Assembly (NCBI GenBank): GCA_947626435.1
Contig: CANQSB010000006.1
Span: forward strand, 1 to 64,000
Reading direction: 5' to 3'
Length of the DNA stretch: 64,000 nucleotides
From: an uncultured Lachnospiraceae bacterium
GTDB lineage: Bacteria > Bacillota > Clostridia > Lachnospirales > Lachnospiraceae
Each line of letters starts with the position of its first letter. Position 1 is the stretch's first letter. The position numbers and the translations under genes were made by a program. Positions 1 to 9,832 of this stretch are shown one piece after another. Under the pieces are notes generated by a model. The model made no database searches and was not told where the DNA came from. It was given only the letters and a program-made list of their open reading frames with translations.

Positions 1-584
1 CTTTTGACAGATTAATTGAGTGATGTTATGGCTGCAGGAATCAATTTTAAGGTTCATGGTACAGTTATCAATTCAGAGATTGTCCCATGAATAATTCAGG
101 ATTAATATCGTAAATGTATAGTTAATTGAAAAAGGTTATACTAGCGGCATGGGAAACGGATTGAAACCACACTGCTGCAAACATCTGTTGGCACTTTACG
201 ACAGACAATGCCAGAGAGAAACTGGTATCCCTGTATCCAAAGTTCGAGGCACCAGTTCCAGAATAGGGAACTGGTTTGCCTAAATATAAACGTGTCATTA
301 CACTAGTTATGATAATAATGTATAATAATGTATAACTAGACAAAATACAATAGGAAAACGTCAAAAAGTTCGATTTTATGCGGTTTTTCAAGAGATCTAT
401 AGTATTATTCCTAGTGACGAGACACAGGAATGCAAGTTCAAAGGCTTGCGTTACTTAATTGGACTTCTATAATTTATGCATAATTATATTCAGTTTAGTA
501 TGCAAAAGCTAAAATCTATAACAATGCTTCGCCAAACTGAATGCTCTTTTATATTCAATCTTATTTATATTGTCCACGTAGATA
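1..584. other. AT-rich region with no supported gene
   Basis: No reading frame here has both a good ribosome site and a recognisable product. A plus-strand open stretch at 122-283, with an ATG at 149, would encode about 44 residues rich in Cys and Arg. It could be a decayed gene end, but I recognise no family. A 9-bp inverted repeat (488-496 with 534-542) lies just beyond the flippase stop and might help end the polysaccharide transcript, but it lacks a clear T-tract. Confidence 0.4.
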
Positions 585-2018
585 CTACTTAAGATTTGAA
601 AATATTCTTTTTAATTTCTGTACTTCTTTCACTTGCAGCACTATCAGCATTGTTAAGTAAACAATTATCCCTATAACAATCTGAATAAGGGTATATTGTA
701 TTCCACTACTATTTACATTTTTATCCATAATAAATAGAACAATATACATTATTATGGCAGATATCAAATATTTCCAAACCCCCTTGCAGACACTAAAATT
801 AAATTCGCTTCTTTTTAAAAGCACTAATTGAAATGACCCTGAAAATACTTCGGCGATACATGAGGCAATCAATGCTCCTTCAGAATATAATGTAGGTATT
901 AATAAAAAATTGAGTAATACATTGATTACCGCAGAACAAATGTAAATTATTGTCATAATATTTTGCTGACCCGTTGGAATAAGATACTGTATACCAACAA
1001 AATTACCAATTGCCATAAATAATAACATGGGAACTGATAACTTTAAAAGGTACGCAACTTTCATAAAATCACTTCCAAGGAACCAAGCAACCAAGTTGTT
1101 TGAAATTATTACCATTCCTGCCATTGCTGGTATCAACATCATCAGCAAAATACTAGTAGACTCCTTATATAATTTTATAATCTGTTCTTTTTGCTGATGA
1201 GCATATAAATTAGATACTCTCGGCAATAATACGGTATTTATTGAAACCAATAATGCAATTGGCGCGCTGATAAGTTTTCTTGCTTCTTCATAATATCCAC
1301 TTTCATGTATGTTATCTGCTAATATGCCGAGCATCACTTTATCAAGTTGAGAATAAATCTGCACAGCAATTAAAGGTACAAATAACTCTATTACACCTTT
1401 TATGTGTCTCCTGAAATAAAGTTGTTTAAACGGAACGCGAACTATAACTTTTCTCAGCCCCATCCAGAGCATAATATTTCCTAATAGTGTAGTTATGGAA
1501 TTAATCAATATATAACGTCCTATATCTGACTCAGTTTTTACAAATGCAAAAATAAGAAAAATCATTACACTCTTTACTGCTACATTACGTACAGCTATTT
1601 TTTTAAAGTCCTCAATTCCACTAAAAAACCACGATATATCAAACATTACTCCAATAATAATAAACATCTGTTGCAAAAGATAAATGGTATAAGTTTTATA
1701 GCAAAATGAAAATATGCAATATATAGCAAGTACTACTCCCGAAATTCCTCCCCGTATAAACATTAATTCCATAAAAATTAAGCTTCTTTTATATATATCT
1801 TCTTGATAATAGGCAATCTCCCTTTGTCCATAATTATTGACTCCTAATGCTGCAAATAATGAAAATCCAATTGCTATTGCATTTGTATAACTATAAACAC
1901 CTATACCATACGAACGCAAAACACGTGATGTATACGGTGTTGTTAGCAAAGGAGTTATAACACTTGTTAGTTGATATATAAAATTAAAAACAAAATTTTT
2001 AGAAATTTTTTTATCCAT
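585..2018 (-). CDS. Polysaccharide flippase (Wzx/MATE-like oligosaccharide exporter)
   Basis: This 477-residue integral membrane protein is almost entirely hydrophobic helices. Its N-terminus (KKISKNFVFNFIYQL, then TPYTSRVLRSYGIGVYSY) is the start typical of the polysaccharide_synt/RfbX family, which flips lipid-linked repeat units across the cytoplasmic membrane. Length and about 12-14 predicted helices fit the family. It is the last gene of the minus-strand polysaccharide cluster, 21 bp after the large membrane protein, so it is probably cotranscribed with the glycosyltransferases that build its substrate. The gene is very AT-rich, like the rest of the distal cluster. No strong Shine-Dalgarno is visible before the ATG. 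The exact polymer cannot be told. Confidence 0.87.
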   Translation of the reverse strand: MDKKISKNFVFNFIYQLTSVITPLLTTPYTSRVLRSYGIGVYSYTNAIAIGFSLFAALGVNNYGQREIAYYQEDIYKRSLIFMELMFIRGGISGVVLAIYCIFSFCYKTYTIYLLQQMFIIIGVMFDISWFFSGIEDFKKIAVRNVAVKSVMIFLIFAFVKTESDIGRYILINSITTLLGNIMLWMGLRKVIVRVPFKQLYFRRHIKGVIELFVPLIAVQIYSQLDKVMLGILADNIHESGYYEEARKLISAPIALLVSINTVLLPRVSNLYAHQQKEQIIKLYKESTSILLMMLIPAMAGMVIISNNLVAWFLGSDFMKVAYLLKLSVPMLLFMAIGNFVGIQYLIPTGQQNIMTIIYICSAVINVLLNFLLIPTLYSEGALIASCIAEVFSGSFQLVLLKRSEFNFSVCKGVWKYLISAIIMYIVLFIMDKNVNSSGIQYTLIQIVIGIIVYLTMLIVLQVKEVQKLKRIFSNLK

Positions 2019-2039
2019 TTATAGTTCATACCATTCAAA

Positions 2040-4010
2040 TTAATATTTAAAAAAAACTTTATAGACATTTAATATATGTTCAATATTTTCCATCTTTTGA
2101 GGCATTTTTTTTACTGTTTTTTCCAACATACAATATTTAATTTCACCTGTAGAAATCAGATTGTATTCCAAATCATTTCTTTCACTTTCTGTTATAAAAT
2201 ATATACTCTCTCCTGTTGTTTTCAGATACTGTTGCATTAATTCTGGTTCAGTTACTATGTATATTCTTTTACCATAAACATATCTCAAAACAGATGCAAC
2301 ATATCCATTGTCTGTAAAATATATATAGTTATCATTTAATGTTTCTGCGTAATTATCATAAGATAAATGTATATCTTTCATCATCGGCTTAAACAAAAAA
2401 GCATTGTCTTGATATAAAAGATACCCCACAATACATATTATGATAACCAATATACCTGTTTTTATATATTTTCGCATCCATATTATGGCATACGAAGCAC
2501 AAATAAATATAATCGGAATCGCCGCACTCACCCAGCGACGCGATGCCCACATATGATCTTCCGATATAGACGGAGTATATATATATATAATAAAATAAGC
2601 GAATCCATAGATAAGTAATAATAAATTGCGTCTTACTATTTCAAAATTATATAACAAGATAACTATTCCAATAATAGCCAGCATAATTGTTATAATTGAT
2701 GTGTACCATGAAAATTCAACTAATGCTCTCTCATTAAATCCTGCATTTTCAATTGTTGGTCGATAAAAATAAGCAATTTTAAAAAAATAAAACAAAAATA
2801 AAAATACACTTAGCAAAATACTCTTTTGACGAAAAAATTTTTCAACCACTGTCTTAAAGCAGATAAACCGACAATATTTTGAAATCATAATTACTAAAAT
2901 ATAAATAATTAACAATCCTATGGCACATATATATGCTGGTTTCAAAAATTGTTCATGTATTAAAAAATAAGGGTAAGAATAATAATATGTATAGCAAACG
3001 CATACACCCATCATTCCTAAGTAACTACTTAACCTACACAATGACTGTTTCCTATTGTTGCAACAAATGATAATTGATAAAATCTCTCTAAATACAACAA
3101 CCACAGACAAGATGCAAGCATCAATCCTAACAATACCAACAAATCCCAGTAGCATCCCTTCAAGAATATAGTTTTTCCACTGCCTTTTATTATCACCGCC
3201 AACATATATTGCCAATACAACTAAAAATAGTACAATTATCTCTGTAGTAGTTTCTCGTACATTCCATATATATGCAGGAGAAATCCCTAATAAACTTGTT
3301 GCCAGCAACGCAACCCATTGATTATGAAAATCTCTCTTTATGATCAAATATAACAAGCACAAAGTTATTATGCCTACTATTCCATTTATCCTATTGAGTA
3401 AATAAAATCCACCTATGGAATAAGCAACTGCAAACAGAGAAGGCGCAGCCGGCAAAAATTGGGGAATCAATATTCCTGATTTGTCCTCTAACCCATATGC
3501 ATGTGCCAAGTATAATCCCGGATATCCATCTTTCCTTAAAAAAACTCCATATTGAGTATATACCTTATCCAAAATTGCGTCATAATCAAACAGCCAACCA
3601 CCAGTATTGGAAATTCTAATAGCTTGAATATAATATAATCCAGGATCTCTTCCACCATCTAGGTATTCTGTTGGAAAACTCCAATATAAAAAAAGGAAAA
3701 AAACAAATATAGTAAACAATAAAATATTCCATTTATTGATTGCTATGTTCATACATGGTCTATTAATTTTCTTATTACAAATATATATAAATAATAATAT
3801 AGTTTCCATCAATAATGCGATTGATAACCCTTGAATTGAAAACAGCGGATATATGCATGCCAAGGTTGTGCCTATAACCATATTATTTAACAAATAAATA
3901 GAAAAACTGAATATTACACTTTCAATACATTGTTTTTTGTTATAGCTCCAATAAACTACGACTAAAAAAAATGCTGAAACTACCAAGTATGTTATTTTAT
4001 GTATCAACAT
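2040..4010 (-). CDS. Large polytopic membrane protein, GT-C/ArnT-like candidate of the polysaccharide cluster
   Basis: The 656-residue protein has many hydrophobic helices and a soluble tail of roughly 110 residues at the C-terminus. After the third or fourth helix there is an acidic extracytoplasmic loop, EYLDGGRDPGLYY (around residues 115-127), resembling the conserved loop of GT-C glycosyltransferases that use polyprenyl-linked donors (PMT/ArnT type). Its position between a flippase and glycosyltransferases means it could instead be the Wzy polymerase, since polymerases share little sequence. An AGGTGATGAGAG ribosome site precedes the ATG. It is AT-rich and probably cotranscribed with its neighbours. 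Membrane nature is clear; catalytic class is inference. Confidence 0.7.
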   Translation of the reverse strand: MLIHKITYLVVSAFFLVVVYWSYNKKQCIESVIFSFSIYLLNNMVIGTTLACIYPLFSIQGLSIALLMETILLFIYICNKKINRPCMNIAINKWNILLFTIFVFFLFLYWSFPTEYLDGGRDPGLYYIQAIRISNTGGWLFDYDAILDKVYTQYGVFLRKDGYPGLYLAHAYGLEDKSGILIPQFLPAAPSLFAVAYSIGGFYLLNRINGIVGIITLCLLYLIIKRDFHNQWVALLATSLLGISPAYIWNVRETTTEIIVLFLVVLAIYVGGDNKRQWKNYILEGMLLGFVGIVRIDACILSVVVVFREILSIIICCNNRKQSLCRLSSYLGMMGVCVCYTYYYSYPYFLIHEQFLKPAYICAIGLLIIYILVIMISKYCRFICFKTVVEKFFRQKSILLSVFLFLFYFFKIAYFYRPTIENAGFNERALVEFSWYTSIITIMLAIIGIVILLYNFEIVRRNLLLLIYGFAYFIIYIYTPSISEDHMWASRRWVSAAIPIIFICASYAIIWMRKYIKTGILVIIICIVGYLLYQDNAFLFKPMMKDIHLSYDNYAETLNDNYIYFTDNGYVASVLRYVYGKRIYIVTEPELMQQYLKTTGESIYFITESERNDLEYNLISTGEIKYCMLEKTVKKMPQKMENIEHILNVYKVFFKY

Positions 4011-4024
4011 CTCTCATCACCTAA

Positions 4025-5140
4025 TTAAAACTCAGATACTTCCATTAACACTTTTATATGCTGCCTGCATGAATTATCCCATGTAAATTTTTTTACATAC
4101 TCTCTTTGTTTTTTTATTTCATCATCGGACAGTTTTCTAATAGTCTTAAAAGAATCTGCAATATCTACAATATCAGTCGGATCAACTAAATAAGCATATC
4201 CTTCTCCTAATTCTCCCAACGAAGATGTCTTAGAGCAGATAGTATATGCTCCACATGCCATTGCTTCCAGAAGCGGAAATCCGAACCCTTCATACAAAGA
4301 AACAAAAACGAATCCATCTGAAATATTATAGTAATCTACTAACTCCTCATCTGACACTCTACCGGTCAAGATAATTTTTCCTTTACTTTTTCTAAAACAC
4401 GTTAAAAGCATTGTCCTTTTACTAATTTTACCAACCAAAATAAGATGTAATTTATTATTTCTATTCTTTTTACAATATAAACGAAATGCTGTAATTACAC
4501 GAGCAATATTCTTATGCTTCCCGCCAATAACAGCCATTATAGTTTGAATATTCGATAATCCATACTTTTCTTTTACAGTTTCTAGTTGTTCTGAGGAATA
4601 TTGTTTAAATCTAGAATCTATACCATTATATATAGTAATTATTTTTCTTTCATCAATTCCAAAATACGAAACGATATCCTTTTTTGTATTTTCAGATACA
4701 GTAATTATACGATCCGCTCTGGGCAAATATTGCCGCAAATTTTCCTCAAATTGTTTAGTGGAAACTCTTTTGCCATTTGAAAAATAATTTCCATTTCTTT
4801 TTTTATTTTGATAATAAAATATAGGCGTAATATCATGAACGGTCAAAACAATTCTTACATCTTTTGGAAACCTAGTAACATCTACACATATTAAATTAGC
4901 AGGGAAATGAATAACATCTCCCTTGTGCATATTTTTGGATATATATTCAGAAAGCTCTTTCTTATAACTGGAATCATCAAGAGATATAATATTTAATCCC
5001 TCAATATTAGGTACAAACATTTTCTGCGAATTCGCGCATATTACACAATCATACATTTCCCTTCGTGCTAATTCATTAATATATCTGCCCATCCCATATC
5101 GTTCATCCCATGACATTTTCCCAGTTTCAAGATAAATCAT
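4025..5140 (-). CDS. Glycosyltransferase family 4 (GT-B fold)
   Basis: About 371 residues. The C-terminal half carries the GT4 donor-binding signature SLYEGFGFPLLEAMACG (E-x7-E type). The middle has RIITVSENTKKDIVSYF and TIYNGID, the usual linker into the Rossmann-like nucleotide-sugar domain. It should add one sugar to the lipid-linked repeat unit on the cytoplasmic face. The start is taken at the ATG whose first base is 5140, because GGAGG lies 8 nt upstream and the ATG overlaps the TAA of the preceding gene (TAATG). This implies translational coupling. An ATG 36 nt further upstream would lie within the previous gene and is less likely. Sugar specificity is unknown. Confidence 0.88.
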   Translation of the reverse strand: MIYLETGKMSWDERYGMGRYINELARREMYDCVICANSQKMFVPNIEGLNIISLDDSSYKKELSEYISKNMHKGDVIHFPANLICVDVTRFPKDVRIVLTVHDITPIFYYQNKKRNGNYFSNGKRVSTKQFEENLRQYLPRADRIITVSENTKKDIVSYFGIDERKIITIYNGIDSRFKQYSSEQLETVKEKYGLSNIQTIMAVIGGKHKNIARVITAFRLYCKKNRNNKLHLILVGKISKRTMLLTCFRKSKGKIILTGRVSDEELVDYYNISDGFVFVSLYEGFGFPLLEAMACGAYTICSKTSSLGELGEGYAYLVDPTDIVDIADSFKTIRKLSDDEIKKQREYVKKFTWDNSCRQHIKVLMEVSEF

Positions 5141-6306
5141 TACGTTTCCTCCAATAGTCCATTTGCATAAATCCATTCTTTAAACTCAGAAAGTCGTGCA
5201 TTAAATTCATACTTTTCCAAGAAACACTTTCTAACACTCTCGTTATATTTACATCGTTCTGACGATTTCGCATTGGCTTGAATTTTCTCTATAAATTCAT
5301 TGGCTTCATTACATCTATATATTCCCTTAACACCTTCAACCTCATATCCTTCCAGCGCTTCGTCTGTTGCAAATATTGTTTTTCCATACATCATTGCTTC
5401 AGCTGTTTTAGTTTTCATCCCATCACCAATAAAAATAGGGCATACTACTGCATCTGCCTGTTCATAATAATCGGATAAATCCTTTACTGTTCCAATTATC
5501 TTTAATTTTTCTGTATGGATTGGTGGACGATATTTTTCCATTTCTCGACCTACAACTACTAATTCACACTCAATATATGGGAGTACTTGTTTAATAAACC
5601 AATTTAATCCATGTATGGTCGGCAAGAAAAAGATGCCTACAAACAGTAAAGTCACAGTTTCAGCAGATTTTGGGGTTAGTTTAGGTGAATAATAGGTATC
5701 TTTTATAGTAGTTGGCAGAAAAAAATCTGCTTGTCTATGAAAATATCGGTTTAAGATTGCGTTATCTCTTTGATTCATACATATACAATAATCAGCTTTT
5801 TTGGTAATTATTCTTTCGTTATATTTAACGCATTTATATTTGATATATACATATGGTCTAAATCTTCCGGTTTTAAAAATTCTTTTATAAGTTACATTTG
5901 ATTCCACATCATGATAATAAACTAGTAGCTTTTTTAATGATTTATTTTGAAATTTGTAAATTAATCCACCGAGCCAAGTTCCATCAAAAAAAATAAGTTC
6001 AGGATCTAACTCATTGACATATTGGACAATTTGTTTCTCCTCTTTTTTTCCATATGTATAACGATTAAATAAAAAATTATAAAATGCTGTGACATTACCT
6101 TCTTTAGTAGGAAATGTGCATTTTTTTTCTTCTTTATATAAATTGACTGCATTACCTATTCCAACATAGTAAACATGGTTTTGACCAAATATGCTTACCA
6201 ACATATCATAATTTCTTTTAGAAATCATTTTACCGCCTGTATTTGTTGAATTCCAAAAGTCTATTGTTGTTAAAAATAAAATTTTTTTTAATCCCACTTC
6301 ATCCAT
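5140..6306 (-). CDS. Glycosyltransferase, GT-B fold (GT1/GT4 superfamily)
   Basis: About 388 residues. The N-terminal part (KKILFLTTIDFWNSTNTGGKMISKR) is an acceptor-domain start typical of GT4-like enzymes. Near residues 310-345 the sequence IGDGMKTKTAEAMMYGKTIFAT matches the donor-binding helix with a Lys-Glu pair. The start at 6306 has GAGGAAAGG just upstream; an in-frame GTG 15 nt earlier is less well placed. The stop overlaps the next gene's ATG. It is part of the AT-rich minus-strand polysaccharide operon. Donor and acceptor cannot be deduced. Confidence 0.83.
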   Translation of the reverse strand: MDEVGLKKILFLTTIDFWNSTNTGGKMISKRNYDMLVSIFGQNHVYYVGIGNAVNLYKEEKKCTFPTKEGNVTAFYNFLFNRYTYGKKEEKQIVQYVNELDPELIFFDGTWLGGLIYKFQNKSLKKLLVYYHDVESNVTYKRIFKTGRFRPYVYIKYKCVKYNERIITKKADYCICMNQRDNAILNRYFHRQADFFLPTTIKDTYYSPKLTPKSAETVTLLFVGIFFLPTIHGLNWFIKQVLPYIECELVVVGREMEKYRPPIHTEKLKIIGTVKDLSDYYEQADAVVCPIFIGDGMKTKTAEAMMYGKTIFATDEALEGYEVEGVKGIYRCNEANEFIEKIQANAKSSERCKYNESVRKCFLEKYEFNARLSEFKEWIYANGLLEET

Positions 6307-6422
6307 AGCCTTTCCTCGCACCTGTTTTCGATAAGAGCTAATATTATTCTTCTACATAACTCATCACTTGACTAAGCTATATCACTTCCATCAAAAATAC
6401 CACTTTTGTTAAATCTAAACTC

Positions 6423-7493
6423 TTACCCATTATTAAATGTAAAGTAATTCCAAATATCATTCATCCGACATGCTGTATTTAAAATAAAGAAGTTACCATG
6501 TCTTATTAAAATAGCTACTATTTTTTTTCTTAATGGAAGACAGGATAAATCTGCTTGTTCAAAAGCATTTTTATAATTCCCCGCTTGAAAGGCTTGTTGA
6601 AATCTTTTCTTTCTTATAAAATACGACTGTGGATTTTTTCTGTGGCAATAGTCCAATACTGTTGCATAGGAAAATGTAGTTATATCAAAATGCTGCAACG
6701 CATCATGAAAAATTTTTTCATTCGGATAGTTCAACTGAATATATTCATGAATCGTACTATACGCCAAGTGATATTTTTGTATTGCATTTTCCATATACAT
6801 TCGGCAACTTGACTCATAAATCCGATAATTATAAAAACAAGAATTCAAATATTTTACCTTTTTTGCGCACCCCCACACTTTTAACAAACAAGGGCAGTCT
6901 TCATTTGCACCTTCTACAAAAGAAATGTCATTTTCACGCCAAAAGGACATCCTGAAGAATTTAGCCCATGGAACCCAAAAAGGAATTTTATACAAAGGAT
7001 ACGAATATTCATGAGGGGCATAACGATTTAAAATGTTTATTTGAAATGCTTCCATCTCCTTGTGTGCAGTAAATTCTATGACAGACTCATCAATATCTAA
7101 AGTGCTTTCTTTGGTTGCATATCTATATACTTCTCTTTTCCCAAAAATCAAGAAATCAATATCATCCGTTAAATAAGGAATACATTCCGTACACGTCTCT
7201 TTATCTAACCAATCATCATCATCAATAAACATTAACCATTTCCCAGACGCCTCTCTTGCGCCAACATTACGTGCTGATCCTTGCCCACCATTAGTGCGAT
7301 GAATAACCTTTATTCTTAAATCATTTTGGGAAAATGTATCACAAATTTCACACGACTTATCAAAAGAACCGTCATCAACTAAAATCAATTCCCAATCTTG
7401 AAATTTTTGTGATAATACACTTTCTATGCATTGACCAATGTATTTTTCTGCATTGTATACCGGTATAACAAAGCTGATAAAAGGTTGCCTCAT
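6423..7493 (-). CDS. Glycosyltransferase family 2 (GT-A fold)
   Basis: About 356 residues. The N-terminus has the GT2 nucleotide-binding motif FISFVIPVYNAEKYIGQCI, then LILVDDGSFDKS and the metal-binding FIDDDDWLD (the DXD equivalent) near residue 93. GGQGSARNVGA is the conserved acceptor-side loop. The start at 7493 follows AGAGG with a suitable spacer; the longer open frame to 7544 has no good site. The C-terminal 200 residues are poorly conserved, as is usual for polysaccharide GT2 enzymes. It probably transfers a sugar to the growing undecaprenyl-linked oligosaccharide. Confidence 0.9.
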   Translation of the reverse strand: MRQPFISFVIPVYNAEKYIGQCIESVLSQKFQDWELILVDDGSFDKSCEICDTFSQNDLRIKVIHRTNGGQGSARNVGAREASGKWLMFIDDDDWLDKETCTECIPYLTDDIDFLIFGKREVYRYATKESTLDIDESVIEFTAHKEMEAFQINILNRYAPHEYSYPLYKIPFWVPWAKFFRMSFWRENDISFVEGANEDCPCLLKVWGCAKKVKYLNSCFYNYRIYESSCRMYMENAIQKYHLAYSTIHEYIQLNYPNEKIFHDALQHFDITTFSYATVLDYCHRKNPQSYFIRKKRFQQAFQAGNYKNAFEQADLSCLPLRKKIVAILIRHGNFFILNTACRMNDIWNYFTFNNG

Positions 7494-7556
7494 ATCTGTT
7501 TTCCTCTCATAATTGTCATTTTTTATTTCACATATACTCTTCAAATCGCATGTTAA

Positions 7557-8336
7557 TTACTTTTCTGATAACGTATAATTAATATGCCCATAGATCGACT
7601 TTATAAATTTAGGAAATGGTATCTTTTCTATCACATAAACCACTTTCATCCAAAGCGGAAAGCTATTGTTTTTCAACATGTCTACATAAGGCGCTTCCCA
7701 ATCCATCTGTGAGAAATCAATATTCATACGATGCAGCCTTACATCTCTGAATCCAAGAGAATCCGGCCATACGGGACAATCCACAAATCCCGTTTCAATC
7801 ACCTTTAGCCCATGTTCTTCTAGTTTCTTCTTAATAAAATGCCTATTGTTATATCTAATATCACCATGTGTCCACGGAATTCCTGTTTTCTTATGCACCA
7901 TTTTGTGAATAGGAAAGCCGATATTCCCTGAATTCACAGAAAAAATTGCTATATATTTTCTGCTAATCCGTTTCATTTCTTCTATTAATGCATCTGGATC
8001 TTGACATATCGGCATATATGCAAAATTCCAAACAAAATCATAAGACATTGTTGCTATAGATGTATGGCGCAGATCATCTTCTGACAGCCATTCTAATTTT
8101 TGCGCCGCCCCAATTTTTTCCCATTCAGAACAATATTTTGGTGTACCATTCACCAATGCAATTTTATCTGCTTTTTTCGCAAATCCCAGCGAATAAATAG
8201 ACGGCATTGCTTTTGCACCGTGTGCTGGCATCTCCAAAACTGATTTAATGTGATACTTTCCTGCCAATTTATCTAATTTTTTACCAACAGAAAATCTTTC
8301 ATAATTAACACCAAAAACTTCAACTTCTTTACTCAT
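7557..8336 (-). CDS. Class I SAM-dependent methyltransferase-like protein of the polysaccharide cluster
   Basis: About 259 residues. The stretch IKSVLEMPAHGAKAM (around residues 34-48) sits where class I methyltransferases place motif I (strand, then a glycine loop). It is followed by an acidic strand and a region resembling motif IV (YDFVWNFAYMPI). The glycine loop is weak (PAHGAKAM rather than GxGxG), so fold assignment is moderate. The start at 8336 has GGAG 6 nt upstream. Its place between an epimerase and a GT2 enzyme suggests methylation of a sugar or precursor in the surface polymer. I infer the role from context. Confidence 0.55.
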   Translation of the reverse strand: MSKEVEVFGVNYERFSVGKKLDKLAGKYHIKSVLEMPAHGAKAMPSIYSLGFAKKADKIALVNGTPKYCSEWEKIGAAQKLEWLSEDDLRHTSIATMSYDFVWNFAYMPICQDPDALIEEMKRISRKYIAIFSVNSGNIGFPIHKMVHKKTGIPWTHGDIRYNNRHFIKKKLEEHGLKVIETGFVDCPVWPDSLGFRDVRLHRMNIDFSQMDWEAPYVDMLKNNSFPLWMKVVYVIEKIPFPKFIKSIYGHINYTLSEK

Positions 8337-8396
8337 TCTTTCTCCGCTCTCTAGCCTAATGTCAGACCACAGAAACAAAGAAAAACAAAAATTTTT

Positions 8397-9371
8397 TCAG
8401 ATCAATTGTTTCTCCTTACACCACTCCATTGTTTCGGCAAACCCTTTTCGAAAATCGTATGTAGCCTCATATCCAATCATCCTTTTTGCCTTTGCACAGG
8501 AAGTGCTATGGTCTATCGCCAGGAAATCTATTTTATTTTTTGATACAAAACCGTCTTTTTTCAAGACACAGTTACAGAATTTCTCTATTAATCCTGCAAG
8601 CAGAATGGATAGCCGATATCCTATATTTATATGAATGATTTTTGTTCCAAAATATTCAGCTATTGCTTCCAGATATTCCTTTACCGTCACGTCAGTTTCT
8701 GGTGATATGTTGAATATCTCATCATACGCATTGGGATTGCAGACGGATTTGGTAATCCCCTGCACGACATCGGCAACATACGTAGGACTCAAATGTGACT
8801 TCCCTGATGTTGTCAGTACGAATTTTCTGTCGCGGATATTTCGATACATTTTTATCCTTCTTGTATCTTCTGGACCGTAAACAAAATCGGGTCTTAATAT
8901 TGTATACTTTACCCCCCCCCCGTATGTTAAAATGGCTTTTTCAGCCATTTCCTTAGTCTGTTCATACATTCCACGAGGGGCATAAGAATCTTTTTCTGTG
9001 CTTAGTCTTTTTCCAAAACCAGTAACGCCGGGAGTGCTTATATATACTATCTGTTTTACATTCGCAATATCACACGCCTGCATGACATTTTTCGTAAGAT
9101 TGTAATTTCCTTCTATAAAGCGTTCTTCTGTTATGCCATACGATCCGATCTGACCTGCCATATGAATCACAGCATCAGCGTCTGCGAAGGTTTGCGACAG
9201 ATTTTTCACAGAAAAATCTGTTATGATATATTCTATATTTTTTGCCTTTATAAGATTGTCAGTGTAGCTAGTCTTTCTGACAAGACATACATACTGGTTT
9301 CCATTATCTGCTACAGCTTTTGCAAAATTTCTGCCAATAAAACCTGTAATTCCAGTGACAATAATTTTCAT
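8397..9371 (-). CDS. NAD-dependent epimerase/dehydratase (extended SDR) with internal G10 tract
   Basis: About 324 residues. The first residues MKIIVTGITGFIGRNFA give the GxxGxxG NAD-binding loop. YEQTK (Y-x3-K) supplies the catalytic pair, and ILRPDFVYGP is the conserved SDR strand and loop. It should interconvert or modify an NDP-sugar for the polysaccharide pathway. The start at 9371 has AGGAGG upstream; the open frame continues 40 codons further but that part is not conserved-looking. The minus strand carries ten consecutive G residues (8922-8931) encoding part of a Gly-Gly-Gly run just before the ILRPDF motif. The frame is intact in this sequence, but slippage would truncate the enzyme. 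Confidence 0.87.
   Translation of the reverse strand: MKIIVTGITGFIGRNFAKAVADNGNQYVCLVRKTSYTDNLIKAKNIEYIITDFSVKNLSQTFADADAVIHMAGQIGSYGITEERFIEGNYNLTKNVMQACDIANVKQIVYISTPGVTGFGKRLSTEKDSYAPRGMYEQTKEMAEKAILTYGGGVKYTILRPDFVYGPEDTRRIKMYRNIRDRKFVLTTSGKSHLSPTYVADVVQGITKSVCNPNAYDEIFNISPETDVTVKEYLEAIAEYFGTKIIHINIGYRLSILLAGLIEKFCNCVLKKDGFVSKNKIDFLAIDHSTSCAKAKRMIGYEATYDFRKGFAETMEWCKEKQLI
8922..8931 (-). repeat. Homopolymeric G10 tract inside the epimerase gene
   Basis: Ten consecutive C on the plus strand, read as G10 in the coding strand. It lies in an otherwise AT-rich gene, which makes it conspicuous. Tracts of this length are classic slipped-strand mispairing sites in surface-polysaccharide genes; here that role is inferred. 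Confidence 0.75.
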
Positions 9372-9450
9372 GCTAAATATCCTCCTATCCTCATTTTCGT
9401 TGGTAATAGAGCAAAATAAAAAATCCCAATTCAAAGCTTCCATTGTGTCA

Positions 9451-9484
9451 TTCACAATTTCATACTTTAAATCAGGATTTTTAT
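9451..9484. repeat. 34-bp inverted repeat, left copy
   Basis: This segment matches the reverse complement of 9833-9866 at 30 of 34 positions. The two copies flank the small antitoxin-like gene at 9509-9736, in the gaps before and after it. They mark the boundary between the AT-rich distal and the less AT-rich proximal halves of the polysaccharide cluster. Confidence 0.6.
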
Positions 9485-9508
9485 GCATATTCTGCCGAAT
9501 CAGCTTTT

Positions 9509-9736
9509 TTATTTTTTTGTCACGGCTTTCTCCCGCGCTGATGTTTCCTGCTCTCTCAGGCTTGTATCCGCATATTTTGCCAGCATTCCTCTTACAGTCT
9601 GCGGCTTCTTATCATTGGGGGGCTCATCGACAAACTCATCCAATATAGTGATTATCAGCTTTTGGTTTTTTTGTGCCTGAATCCTCCCTATCGTTTTTAC
9701 GCTTTCTCCATCATAATAACCTTCTAATGCCAACAT
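9509..9736 (-). CDS. Small VapB/PHD-like antitoxin-type protein, apparently orphan
   Basis: About 75 residues starting MLALEGYYDGESV, with a central KNQKLIITILDEF and a charged C-terminal helix (RGMLAKYADTSL and beyond). I recognise this layout from small Firmicutes proteins that sit in front of PIN-domain toxins: an N-terminal beta-type DNA-binding half and a toxin-binding tail. The start at 9736 follows AGGTGG; the GTG 12 nt earlier overlaps that site. No PIN-domain frame follows: the next gene downstream is the epimerase. It is enclosed by 34-bp inverted repeats, so it may be a remnant of a small inserted cassette. The family call is from memory of the pattern. Confidence 0.5.
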   Translation of the reverse strand: MLALEGYYDGESVKTIGRIQAQKNQKLIITILDEFVDEPPNDKKPQTVRGMLAKYADTSLREQETSAREKAVTKK

Positions 9737-9832
9737 ATATTCACCCACCTATACGTTTTCCAAGCTGTACCGCTTATATTATATCACCATAAATATTATA
9801 TGGCAAACAAAACCTTTATTTATGCAGCATGG

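Noticed and set aside
122..391. Minus-strand open frame of 89 codons with hydrophobic start
   Set aside because: No ribosome site, no family resemblance and odd composition; it overlaps an equally open plus-strand frame, so chance in AT-rich DNA is likelier.
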